A stretch of 64,000 bases of DNA from Haemonchus contortus. Its lineage: Eukaryota > Nematoda > Chromadorea > Rhabditida > Trichostrongylidae. Positions within the stretch are counted from its first letter, which is position 1, and each line of letters starts with the position of its first letter. The position numbers and the translations under genes are program-made. This document shows, piece after piece, positions 10,745 to 20,914 of this stretch. A model generated the notes under the pieces. That model saw only the letters and a program-made list of their open reading frames with translations. It had not been told where the DNA came from and did not search any database. Location of the stretch: the NCBI GenBank assembly GCA_000469685.2, contig LS997564.1:1154001-1218000 (forward strand), in the 5' to 3' direction.

Positions 10745-10965
10745 AGAGAAAGTGTACTGGAGTAGAAGGCATTGGGCATGATCTGTTGTTCGCTCAATAA
10801 TCGGCGCTCCCCTACACACTCAATCCATCTCCCTCCCCTCCCGTTTCCTAAAGCAATGTTTTGCTGTCTGTCCTCTTTCACTGAATGAGTTCTACCAGTA
10901 AGAACCGTAATGGATACGGTGCTGAGCTGTACCAGCTGCAACTGAGGAGCTCAACAGAACACAGA
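10745..10965 (+). repeat. Dispersed repeat, diverged copy F
   Basis: This keeps the family order (GAGAACAGAGAAAG, TGTTTTGCTGTCTGTCCTC, AACCGTAATGGATACGGTGC, CAACTGAGGAGCTC) but has more substitutions than the other copies. It is the most distal and oldest-looking member. Confidence 0.55.
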
Positions 10966-11377
10966 CAGAAATTTGACTCTTTGTCAGCGTAACGCTTTCC
11001 CCATGTTGGGCCAACTACACTAGCCAAAAATCTGCTAAAGTAGGGCTCAGCAAATGACTCAAAGCGATTTATGGCTATTGATGGTCATAAGATCGGATTT
11101 GGAGCAAAGTCAATAATCTTTTGCAAGTACAACATTCCGTATTAGTGGTACCAGCCCTATTTACCAATACGCCATAAGTACATCTTTAAATAAATATTGC
11201 GATATTTTCCGACGAAGACCCTTTCAAAAGAAAGCAGAGTTGTTTTCTAGGAGCCTCTCGGAGTACGGGCTGACAAAAAGGACGAAATAACCAAAGCCAT
11301 GGCGCATCTTACGCATGCAATGACTCGTATGGGTACGAACTAGAAATACAGAAACTTGAAAGAAAACAAAAACGTTT

Positions 11378-11493
11378 GCACGGAGTGGGATTTGAACCCA
11401 CGCACTCATACGAGTACCAGAACGCCCAGCACCGTTATCTCACGGCAAGTTTACGCTTGAGTCTGGCGCCTTAGACCACTCGGCCATCCGTGC
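11378..11493 (-). tRNA. tRNA-Leu(CAA) with intron
   Basis: The reverse complement starts with GCACGGATGGCCGAGTGGTC and ends with GGGTTCAAATCCCACTCCGTGC. It has a 7-bp acceptor stem (GCACGGA/TCCGTGC), a long type II variable arm (TGGTACTCGTATGAGTGC region) and a good B-box. The anticodon stem CCAGA/TCTGG closes a loop reading CTCAAG plus T once an intron of 33 nt (11423-11455) is removed, giving anticodon CAA. The intron lies one base 3' of the anticodon, the universal site for nuclear tRNA introns. The mature length is 83 nt before CCA. Intron-bearing tRNA-Leu(CAA) is typical of nematodes and other animals. Confidence 0.95.
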
Positions 11494-12066
11494 GCCTGGT
11501 TGTGCGGGCAAATAGTTACAATGAATGAGGGTGGGATCATAATCATCGGAAGCTACGAAGCGTGCCGTTCCAGTCACCTATTTACTTTTGTCTGGAATAA
11601 ATTAGTAGGTAATGCCACATGGTGACCTTTCACGCCAAATATTTACTGCATTTTTACTTGGTAGTAAATGAGAAAATAAAAATGATGAATTTGTTGAAGA
11701 GTAAAAATGATAGAATCTTCAATGATAACTTTTACTACCGTTTCGAATTTACTTCAAAAGCCAAAAAAGTCAAACCATTCGATGAACTCAGGAAAGGCGT
11801 GCTTTCAAAATTCATGTGTCATGTCTGTGTGTCAAATTCTGAAGTCATGTGAACAATTCTGCACATGTAACGACGTTTACACTAATATACATGTGTGCCA
11901 AATACCATCATGTATTGCAACCCAGCGGACACACCTAGTTGGTTGTACAAATTAATAAACACGTAAGTAAATAAATAAATAGGCAGCCAACAATATAGTC
12001 TAATCAAAGGAACCGTGAAGCCAGCAGATACTGATTATTTCAACCCTATTACCTTTTTTTCACCCT

Positions 12067-12090
12067 ATGACTTATGTATGTATGTATGTA
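12067..12090. repeat. TATG microsatellite
   Basis: Four to five perfect TATG units (TTATGTATGTATGTATGTAC). The surrounding stretch 11500-12240 is AT-rich and contains no gene I can support. Confidence 0.8.
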
Positions 12091-12290
12091 CTATCTTGGC
12101 GTACTATTGTCCATAGCGAACTTCCAGGTAAGTAGATAATCTTACGAATAAATAAGTTGCTTTATAACTCTAAGCCCTTCGACCGGGCTATATTCACCTA
12201 GCTACATTTAAGAGTGGAGATCATATCTTGATATGAAATTGAAAAAAACATGGTAGAGTGTTGCCCACCCCCAACATACATACATACAGC

Positions 12291-12452
12291 ATTAAAGGCA
12301 CCGTTCGCGATGATTCAATGGGCGTGTGTGTCGATGACGTGTCCGCCTCTCATTCGATGTCACGTCAGAAAGTCAGACGTGGCGTCGAATGAGAGGAAGG
12401 TTACGTCATCGACACACCCGCCCATTGAATCATCGCGAACGGTGCCTTTAAT
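12291..12452. mobile_element. Fold-back MITE, 162 bp
   Basis: The left arm 12291-12366 (ATTAAAGGCACCGTTCGCGA ...) is the reverse complement of the right arm 12377-12452, with only a handful of mismatches over 76 bp. A ~10-base loop joins them. The ends read TTAAAGGCACC and GGTGCCTTTAA, so the target-site duplication could be TTAA (piggyBac-like) or TA (Tc1/mariner-like); the palindrome hides which. It encodes nothing. It lies 60 bp past the galectin stop codon, just beyond that gene's poly(A) signal. Confidence 0.85.
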
Positions 12453-12480
12453 TGCGATACGGTACTGCCAGAATGAATTC

Positions 12481-12486
12481 TTTATT
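12481..12486 (-). promoter_or_regulatory. Poly(A) signal of the galectin gene
   Basis: AATAAA on the minus strand, 27 bases beyond the stop codon at 12513-12515. Confidence 0.7.
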
Positions 12487-12512
12487 CAACGAATTACGAG
12501 AAACTGAGGCAA

Positions 12513-13295
12513 TTAGCCGATATGAATAGAATGCACGAACACATCTCCTCCAACTTCGATGGACGACACAGACCACCCAGATTGCCGTTCCTTGAACTCG
12601 TACAGGAGCATTCCGTTGAGATGTACCTGAATCTTCGAAGCCATGGAAGAGAAAAATATAAAAGCATCTTAACAATAAGAAAACAGAAGGCTTTGAGCCT
12701 AAGAAAGATGTTAATTCCAAGATTTTCAGATTCCGAAGGTGATTTCGTAGGCTCAGAAGTAGTGGGCAAGGTGAACGCAATCAAAATGATAGCAGAACTA
12801 GTACATAGGCTCCAATGGTCGATCAGTGATCTACTACGGGCTACTCCTTGCCTTCAATTTGGTTTTTAATGAACGCTTAGAAACTAGTGAAGGAAATTAC
12901 CGTTACTGAATTCTGGCCTGTCGCGACAAATTCGATCGTGTAGATTTCGTTCTTTTTGAAGGGAAATACCACCGATGCTCGCTCCTCATACTGCCAACTA
13001 CCTTGATAGAACGAATTGAACACCAATGCTTCATCCTGAAATCGTATCAACTTTTGTGAAACGCAGCAAAATTACTGCAGAAGAGCAGTTTCAGTGGTAG
13101 CCGTACCAATTCAGGGTGGAAATATAGAGGAACAAATGAGTAAATCGCAGACATTCGATTTCCAACCGTCTCCAAGCTGTTGGGCCCTAATGGTAATTTG
13201 CTCACCGCACATTTTCTTCAAGCTCTCGGAAACGCTTATCCTAATCAGCATTTGTGCGCCTCGTACAGTACTCGTTCTGCGGTCAAAAACTGAAC
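12513..13295 (-). CDS. Galectin-like carbohydrate-binding protein
   Basis: The last exon 12513-12626 encodes VHLNGMLLYEF ... SIEVGGDVFVHSIHIG and stop, the classic end of a galectin domain. The preceding exon 12907-13035 (phase 0) carries FNSFYQGSWQYEER and FPFKKNEIYTIEF, matching the N, W and EER positions of the galectin sugar-binding site. Upstream, 13107-13186 supplies PLYFHPEL, in place of the usual HFNPR strand, and ends at a GTACGG donor in phase. A further open piece, 13206-13295, reads STVRGAQMLIRISVSES like the first galectin strands. Only 19 bases (GT...AG) separate it from the next piece, too short for a normal intron, so the 5' part is unresolved or broken. Galectins bind beta-galactosides and are often secreted without a signal peptide. 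The family call is firm, the 5' structure is not. Confidence 0.8.
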
Positions 13296-14330
13296 CTAAA
13301 GGCACAGTTCAAAACATCCCCCTACCGTGTGGGTTGCTATTCGTTCTGAAATGTCTGGCACAACTAGAGACTCGCCGTAAGCTTAGAGGAGGTAGAATGT
13401 TGTAGTTAGGGGAGACTTGTCAAGAACTGAATACGCGATACTTTCACGTAATTGATACTTCTCAGTACCGTATTACTTATTACTGTAATGTAGTAATAAT
13501 TTGTATGCCGAGCTTAAACTATGAATTTCAGTGACAATAGTGTTATAAATATATCAAAGCTATACCTTCAAGCGAGGATTGAAATGAACGATGATGTCGT
13601 CTCCGTTTTTGAGATTTATCTGAAACTAGCGGGACTTGAGAGACGAAAACATTCCTTATGTGCACCGCTATGAAGCTCCGAAAGAAGTCCGAATACAGAA
13701 CTATCAAAAATATTAAACCGATCTACCTACATAGAATTTCTTGTCTTTTTTGTCGGTCGGTTTTAGAACCACTCGGAGGCGTTGGCCGTAAGTAAAACCC
13801 TTCACTGGAACTTCGATGGGATTGCTCTGAAAAATAAGATATCAGACCATCCGACCCCATATATTTTTCTGTTAAAAAATCAAACTTGTAACAACTTTAA
13901 TAGCCTCCTATCCTCCGTAAAAGGGCAATCTTCATATGAAATTCAGTGCACTGACTCACTAAATGCTCTACGTCAGAGCCCTTGCGAGGTGATAATGGCA
14001 AAAGGGCAGCACTTCGACAAAGACTGGGAATTATCACTGTTGTAATCAGCAGATAATGATGAAGAAAGGTAATCCATGTGTTCTGGTGCTTTTGTTTCAA
14101 AAAAAGTAAAAGATAGGCGTTTCAAAAATATGCTCGGTGTTGGCTCATAAGATCTGTACAACGCGGACCGCGCGAATTTTCCGTTCGCGATGTTCTGTCG
14201 TAGCGATCAAAAGAAGTTCGCCGCTAAACGTGCCGTTTGCGACGGCCTGACTCAGCGAATGTTCCCCTTCGCCCCTACAAAGGGAGGTATAAGCTCCTGA
14301 TACTTGCCATTTACTTTGCCCTTCGCTTCG

Positions 14331-14561
14331 TTACACTGCCTGTTTCCTTTTCGAAATGCATTTCTCTAACTGAGCTGAGAAATTTGAAAAAGCTGTCAAA
14401 ATGCCAAAAAATCACAAAATTCCCAGAATTCATTGAGGATCTAACTAACGGAAGAAAAATCTTACCGGGTTGTAGATCTCGGTGCTGAATTGAACGCAAG
14501 ACATTCTGGGAATGTTGGCTATCCAAAACTACCCAATGTCTCCAAGCAAAGTTGAGCAAGC
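14331..14561 (-). CDS. 3' end of an unidentified spliced gene
   Basis: Two minus-strand exons join in phase. Exon 14466-14561 (acceptor GATTGCAG, donor G|GTAAGA) includes FAWRHWVVLDSQHS and LRSIQHRDLQP. The terminal exon 14331-14374 (acceptor TTTCTCAG) reads QLEKCISKRKQAV and stops. The HRDL run resembles a kinase catalytic loop, but no other kinase motif surrounds it, so I do not call a kinase. Upstream exons were not found with confidence in 14.6-15.4 kb. Confidence 0.4.
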
Positions 14562-15433
14562 CTGCAATCGGAAAACAGCTTAAGTCACTCATTGAATTTC
14601 CGAAGATGAGAAATGAAACTACTTTAGTAATCTACTTTACAGGGTTTCAGGCAAGCCACTCCAAAATAATCAGGAATTCACGGACGCTCGAAAATGTGCT
14701 GGTAGGCTAGAAGTACAACATTACCCGAAAATCCGTAGCCTATTTTGAGCCCTGACTTTGCCCCTAATCAACAAATGATAGATAATCGGTCGATTTGTTC
14801 AATGAGGATGTCAAGCAAGCAATACATAACTTAAAATGAACCCGCAAAATTGATTTACTCGTTCGAAACCCTAAACAACCAAATCCATTTCATTTTAGTG
14901 AGTGACCTTAGAAGAGAACAAAAATAAGAATTTTCTCTGTAAGAAAATATCAAGAAAGGCGTCAAGGATGGTCGAATTGGAGGTATTGGCCGGTTTGGTT
15001 GAACGAAATTGTTTGACGACCAAGTATAAGCAAACAATGATTCATTTATCTTGAACTGATAAGGATAATGGCACCTCTTAACAATCGAAATTGGTCCCCC
15101 ATTGCCAACGACAACCGTTTTCATTGGTATTTTGAGATAAGAGCGTTGGCCGAATATGAGTTGACCGTCTTACAGCTCAACTTTTACATAACCTTTAGTA
15201 GATAACTGATGACTTTTTTGATTACTGTACGTACGGCCCCTTCCCTCGCACCGGAATATGAGTCTAAGGACTTCAACGAGTGAAGATGCCAAGGCTCAGT
15301 AGGCGCCTAAATAGATTGATTGAAATGGAATATTCAAAAATGTTTAAATCGAAAAAAGGGTCAAAGTTGGAGGGTCGAAAAGGTTGCTTCGCTTTCAATT
15401 TCGGAGCCGCGATTTGATAATGAGCCAGTTTCT

Positions 15434-15675
15434 TCAACTGTTGATCCATGACATCTGCCAAGATCTTCCTCTGAAAGGTCGAAATTTATGCTGCATCAAC
15501 CCAAAGGAATATTCCGACATTATCTTGCTTACCTGAAACTTATTGATTAACTGACTTGACTTCGTCGAGCACTGGAGTGGAGTTAAAGGTGGCGTTCGAA
15601 GGCATATTCGGCTATCACCGTGACTCACAATAGCCAGCCAAAGTATCAAAACAGACTGCTCATGCTCTCCCAAAC
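15434..15675 (-). CDS. Candidate two-exon 3' end, unidentified
   Basis: A short piece ending at 15629 (motif HEQSVLILWLAI, donor T|GTGAGT) joins in phase to 15434-15532 (acceptor AGTTTCAG, motif VSKIMSEYSFGLMQHKF, then stop). The acceptor site ends directly at GTAAGC, which is odd. A different frame over 15273-15467 also reads well after a CTTTCAG acceptor, so the choice is not settled. Confidence 0.25.
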
Positions 15676-16446
15676 AAGTCTGTCGGACAGTTAGTTTGCC
15701 AGCCTGTACGGAAGGGATGCTTGGTTAGCCTACATAGGTGAAGACACAGGCGGTTCCAGTGCTAGACCAAACTTGTGATAGTTCCGCCACCACTAGCCTA
15801 TCTAAGCCTTCATGCTCATTACTGGGCTAGCTATACGAATGTAAGTGGAAAAAAGAGGCTTATTCTTATTGTCGAATATACGCCCCCTAGCCTCTGAGCA
15901 ATCACCAAACTACTATATACGACGTTAAATTATTCACAAAAAGCTGTAGGGGGTCTGCCATACAACAGAGCTGAAAAACTTTTTCTTTCTCCTAATATTT
16001 GAGCGGAGGTCTCTTGGGTTGAGCCATAGATTCGAGCGTTCCACTCCAATTCTTGATCATATCACCACTTCCCTAAGAGATGCTCATCGCCAAACTCCCC
16101 ACCTATCAGCGTTTTTTCACGCAATTCCAATCATTCCATACACCCACGGCTGTCGTCTTTTCCTCATACTTCCTGTCTTTACCTAATTTTGTCAAGAAAA
16201 CTTAGAAATAAGTTGTTCATTTCGCGATGATATAAATATTGGCACAACTTGGTGATTGGTAATGTGAGCTCACAAAAGCGAATGGAAACGGAATCGAAGG
16301 AACATCTGTCATCTCATGGCGACGAACGTTACATACATTACTTGTAAAACTGACAATGAACTGCGAAAATGGACAGAATGATTAAAGCGAATAGCACCAT
16401 CATACAAATAGAAATCTCTATAGAATCTCCTTGTTAAGGAAGGGAC

Positions 16447-16761
16447 TCATATAAACGGAGAAGTCTGTCTACGATCTACTGGGAACAGGTCGGCTTGAGC
16501 AAAAAGCGGAAGGTGTTGTAAACAAAAAAGGACACTAAAGTGGTGGTGGTGGTCGTGGAACAAGGATGGCATGGCGTAGTGTGGATTAGGCAAGATGACG
16601 GAGAGAACGAATGCTCGGGTAGGAGACCCGCTGAGGAGAGAGCTGCTTAAGTGTAGGCTGGCAACATATTCGCTGCTTAAAGACGAAGCGGAAACGTCGA
16701 TTCTCACTTTGACGGCGTTGTTCCGTGTGGAGGTTGAAGGGAGTTCAGACTTCGCTGTGCC
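16447..16761 (-). CDS. Candidate exon, unidentified
   Basis: After acceptor CTCCTAG (ending 16762) the minus strand is open for about 105 codons to 16447. It reads Ser-rich sequence such as VRIDVSASSLSSEYVASLHL and a HDHHHHF run. A GTGAGA donor 54 bases in could end the exon early. A second open segment at about 16220-16370 follows a TTCGCAG acceptor. No family was recognised. Confidence 0.3.
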   Translation of the reverse strand, partial: GTAKSELPSTSTRNNAVKVRIDVSASSLSSEYVASLHLSSSLLSGSPTRAFVLSVILPNPHYAMPSLFHDHHHHFSVLFCLQHLPLFAQADLFPVDRRQTSPFI

Positions 16762-17311
16762 CTAGGAGCGACAGTGCGCGACAAAATTTTAAACACAGAA
16801 TGTGGATAATGACCTCATAAGTCGATTTTATTATTTTTCTGATGAAAAACTGGCCTAACTGCCCCGAACCACTCAATACTAAACGTCACGCCGCTCTGTG
16901 GTTATCACCACTATTGCCCACATACTAACCAGGGATATTGATCCATCGCGCGAATATTTGAGAGCTCTCTGAACGCAGCAAAATGGATAAAAAAGAAATA
17001 CAAAGCACCGCTAGCATGGAATCGTGAGAAACTTATCGCACTATGGCTCTTCTGTTATCCATTGAACCGGATATCCGTTTACAAAGTCCCTAAGATTACT
17101 GACTGGTAATTACAAAAGAGATCATCACCGAGAGGTCAGGGCAAGTTTGCGAGATCACATATGAAATAAAGGAAGCGTCATGGAATGAGTATCAGAATGA
17201 TCGATTGAGATCAAGCAGTGAATAGAAAATAATGAACAAAAAGTGCATATCTATTAGAACCGAAACCTTTAGAAACTGCACAATGGATTCAGATACAACG
17301 TGACGACGCCG

Positions 17312-18837
17312 TCAGAAATCCGTCGAGTAGGTTTTGAGTTCGCTGAATACCTCGGTGAAAAATGCTGACGATGAATTGAGTCGGAGCATATCTTCGCTGT
17401 GATTCGTCACTATCATTACACATCGTTCCCAAAATTTATCACGGTCCTGAAAAAGTAATATTAAAGATACACAGCACACAAAGTTCTGATGATTTTCTCC
17501 CTCATGAATGATAAAGAATGAAGATCATGGGCGCTAATCAAATCTTTTATTCACGCATTGAAATAGTGATGTCATTATAGTATGAACTCGGCCTGTTGGG
17601 CCGAGCCCACATACCGAGCCAGTGCTTTTTACCCTTCCAGGCTAACCAGGTGTCTACCTACGGTATTTGAAAGGATGGAAGACCAGGCTGGCGTGACTTG
17701 GTGCCGATTCGAGACAGCATCGTTGGACCAAAGCCGAGGTGGTATAAGCCGCATTGTGCCGCTACCACACATATGGTAAGGGTACTGCAGCCTGAGTCGA
17801 TATCCATTCAGACCAATCAAGAAGACCAACTCGTGGGGTTGATTACTTATTACCTGGCTAACCTGGGAAGGTGGGGTGGAAACACTGAATTGTAGGTCTT
17901 GCAATTCATTTCATTGGCGAAATACCAACAAAACTACAATTCGAATAGCAACTAATGCTAGGGCGCATCCCAGAAGGGAATTGATGGACGCCAAAAATCC
18001 AGCCTCCTTAGCTTCCTTTCAAAAAGTGCAAAAAAAGGTGGCCGTTATCTATCGAACACAAAACTTTTTTGATCAATATGAAGCGTCCACATAACGAAGC
18101 AATATCCGAGTCAGCATTGTTTCAACTCACAAGTTCGATGAGGAAAGGCTTCAAAGGGTACGAGATTTCATTGCCCATATAGGAATAACTGATATAGAGA
18201 CATGTCAGCACCCATGCATGCAAATCGTCTACGGTATGGATTGATTCCTCATCTGAAAATAATCGACTTTTGAAAGAGCAGGCGACTTTTCACTGTAGTG
18301 TTTTCATACCTGGGATTACTTCTCTGATAATCAAGAAAACAAAGACCAAATTTGCTGGATTGATAAATGCCACGTCCTGCCAACCCTGAAAATGACATTC
18401 CAACATTACTCCACTCATTTGCACAGCATAATTGTAAACAAATCCGTCTCTTCATAACTACTATGAATTGGCTTCTAGAGTGAGGAAGAATAGCGTAGAT
18501 GGGAATAGTGTGGGCTCGAGTTCAGAAGCGGCCCACAAGTGGTCGTCACAGGCAGACCTTTCAATCACACCGAAATGTGCCGCGCGTGACAATTGTGTGA
18601 GATGTATCTTGGTCCAAATCTACTCTAGATCCCCTTCCCCACGACTACCATCATGAGTGCATAAGCCGTTTCTGCAGTACTGACCTGAAGTAGAAGTGCT
18701 CGATCAACGGTACGAAGCCACATGACGAGATGTGCTGGTTCAAACGCGGCGATGTGACTGTTCTGTGCAATGAACTGGCCAAGACCTCGTAGTAGTTCCG
18801 AAGTGGATGCCTGGATTACGGTACGACGTCGAGTCGA
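17312..18837 (-). CDS. cdka-1: Cyclin-dependent kinase 5 activator (p35 / CDKA-1 family), lacking the N-terminus
   Basis: Four exons join in phase. Exon 18685-18837 has [18 protein letters not shown] ... [16 protein letters not shown]. Exon 18310-18385 has [17 protein letters not shown]. Exon 18131-18252 has [20 protein letters not shown]. Terminal exon 17312-17446 has FWERCVMIV ... [10 protein letters not shown] and stop. These are the conserved blocks of the cyclin-fold domain of CDK5R1/p35, in order and complete. The family binds and activates CDK5 without needing T-loop phosphorylation, mainly in neurons, where it acts in axon growth and synapse placement. The first exon found begins just before the conserved block in phase 0, so one or more 5' exons encoding the variable N-terminus lie above 18.84 kb. 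An ATG-started open piece at 18.9-19.0 kb does not fit in phase. The last intron (684 bp) contains repeat-like sequence. Confidence 0.93.
17930..18005 (+). mobile_element. SINE-like 3' tail inside the CDK5-activator intron
   Basis: The block AGGGCGCATCCCAGAAGGGA followed by ATTGATGGACGCC resembles the tail of the tRNA-SINE at 4.9 kb (GGGCGCATCCCTCAAACGGG, ATTGATTAACGTC). The sequence before it (17580-17930) has no clear tRNA head, so this may be a truncated or related element. Confidence 0.4.
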
Positions 18838-18899
18838 CTGAAAGAAGGTGTAAATAGATGAAAGTGGAAGGACAGAGAATAATATAATAAACAGAATTC

Positions 18900-20490
18900 A
18901 GAAACTCACAAAAATATTCAGCAATTTTCCCAAAAATACAAAACTCAAGAGCATTTGTTCTATGCCTAATACATTTTTGAGAACTTTGAAGTTTGAAAAA
19001 AGGTCTAAACATTTTTTTTCCTATTCATTTTCTCGTACACATCCTTGTGATGTATTACCAAATAAATAAATAAATAAACATAGGGTTACGCTATAAGCGC
19101 ATAGTGCCTATGGTTAGCGAAAAATTGTTGCATCTAGTCTGCCTCTATTTAATTGATGGCGTATCGAGCCACTAGTACAATACGGTATTGTAGCTCGGCA
19201 GTCTACTATGAGGAAAGTATCTGTACCACGACCCAGCAATGGGTCCGATTATCCAATTTCAGAACCTAGATCCGCCCAGGCAACTAACCTACTTGGGATT
19301 TCTATGACTTCATTATGGGCCTATGTCTGATTCTGTTAAGAATTATTCAAACAGGAGTTCCCTCCAGACGTGAAAAGGCCATTTTGCAGAGCATGAGTCA
19401 ATCGTTGCTCTTTTTTGATCGCAGTCCGACTTATCATTCCGCTAATGAACTATAAGTTGTTGAATCATTTCATTCATCTGAAATCACCAATCAACACCTT
19501 CGATTACCCAGGCTTCCCGGCACCTACGTACCCAAGCAGGCTTAGTCTTATTGTGCTCCAATGAATAGGGAAGGGGCCATCGTGTTTAGGTTCACTTCGC
19601 ACTTGTGCGACTACAACTCCTACTCCTCGAACCGTTTGCTATGGAAAAAGTTCCTTCGTTTATAGGAATCTCTTGGGTGCGCAAAGTCGTCAAAAATGCG
19701 TTCGCTTCTGAGAATACTAAAGTGCAGATTTTGGAAATTAGGCTTGCTGCTAGAGCACGACAGGAAAGAAGCCATACGACAAAATTGAGTTGTTGGAAAA
19801 AAATTCATTTCAATCGCAGACGACTAATAACTAAAAAGACTTAAAAAGCGCTGTTGCACAGACCAACTTCATCAGAAGTTCGTTCGAAAATTAAAGATTC
19901 CCCAGAATCGGGTTGCTAATAAATCACTGGAGTCTCCAAATACACCTTTAGCCAAAGGGACCACTGTTTTTGATAATTTTTCTAAAAGTTTAGGTGATGC
20001 CCCTTTTCAGCAGACTTTTCCAATCGATACCTATCGAATCTTATTGCCTACGACTCCCTAATGCTACCTACACTGCTTTGCGTAATTATAAGACCACCTG
20101 AAAAGTTCTAAAAAATTCGCATAATAGAAAGTTTCCGAGAGGAATCTCGAAAGAAAAATGCGCTCATTGTAATTGGATTTTGGGGATGAAGAGCTATGAA
20201 TAATAAGCGCAAATTCTTCCAAGACCTCTCAGGAACATTCTTGCATGAGAATTCTCAAGAACGTTCCAGTTGGAATTATATTTATGTAAACTAGCGTGCA
20301 AACCAATGACGATGAAAGTTAAATTACTTTTCGAGAAGCACAGACGACCTGTCGTTCACTTCCTGACGCCAGCTTTTTACCAATAAACAAAAAAGAACTC
20401 AGGAATAGAGTTGTTTAGTAGCACTTCCATTCCCATGAGGTCAGTGAATTCTTGGTAGTAACCCTGTTACACACAACTGAATTTAGTTCT
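18900..20490. other. Stretch without a supported gene
   Basis: This should contain the 5' exon(s) of the CDK5 activator, but no open segment joins it in the correct phase. Competing frames on both strands at 19605-19844 read plausibly without splice support. An AAATAAATAAATAAATAA run lies near 19060. Confidence 0.3.
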
Positions 20491-20498
20491 TTTTGCAG

Positions 20499-20747
20499 CT
20501 CATCATTTTCCAAAAAGAGGGTGAAGGGGAGAGGCTACAGAGATGGAGTCAAATTCAATTCCAAAAAAATGGGAACTTGCAATTAGTGAAGACCGCTGGT
20601 TCGTGCTCAACCTTGAAGATGTTCGGGTTCCGTAACAATCCTCAGAGTTATGAACAAAAGTGTTACAGTGCTAGTTTCGTGCTATCGGAGAACGTTCATT
20701 CCACCGTACCAGGAAACCCTCCCTATCTTATTTCCCAGCATCAATGA
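20499..20747 (+). CDS. Candidate terminal exon, unidentified
   Basis: A good acceptor (CTTTTTGCAG) at 20498 is followed by 82 codons and a stop, with motifs LQRWSQIQFQKNGNLQ and FRNNPQSYEQKCYSASF. No upstream exon was found and no family is recognised. It would converge with the minus-strand gene ending at 20915. Confidence 0.25.
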   Translation, partial: LIIFQKEGEGERLQRWSQIQFQKNGNLQLVKTAGSCSTLKMFGFRNNPQSYEQKCYSASFVLSENVHSTVPGNPPYLISQHQ

Positions 20748-20914
20748 TGTACTAACCAAACTTATTAATGGCTACCAACTTGTTTATTATAAAATACTAA
20801 ATACCTTAATTAAATTTCAACGTCGGTTGAAAATAATATTCTACAAGTAAACAAACCGGAGGCTACCCTTTCAGTGTAGCAATTTAGAGAGGTTATTTCA
20901 AAAAAAATCGAAAA

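Noticed and set aside
12522..12869. 115-codon plus-strand ORF
   Set aside because: It lies over the opposite strand of the last galectin exon, whose frame, splice site and family match are much stronger.
14466..14561. A protein kinase (HRDLQP run)
   Set aside because: No glycine loop, DFG or APE motif was found around it. One HRD-like string in a 31-codon exon is not enough.
18740..19012. ATG-started minus-strand ORF as the first CDK5-activator exon
   Set aside because: Its GTGAGT donor is in phase 1 while the next exon needs phase 0, and its continuation overlaps the conserved exon in the wrong frame.
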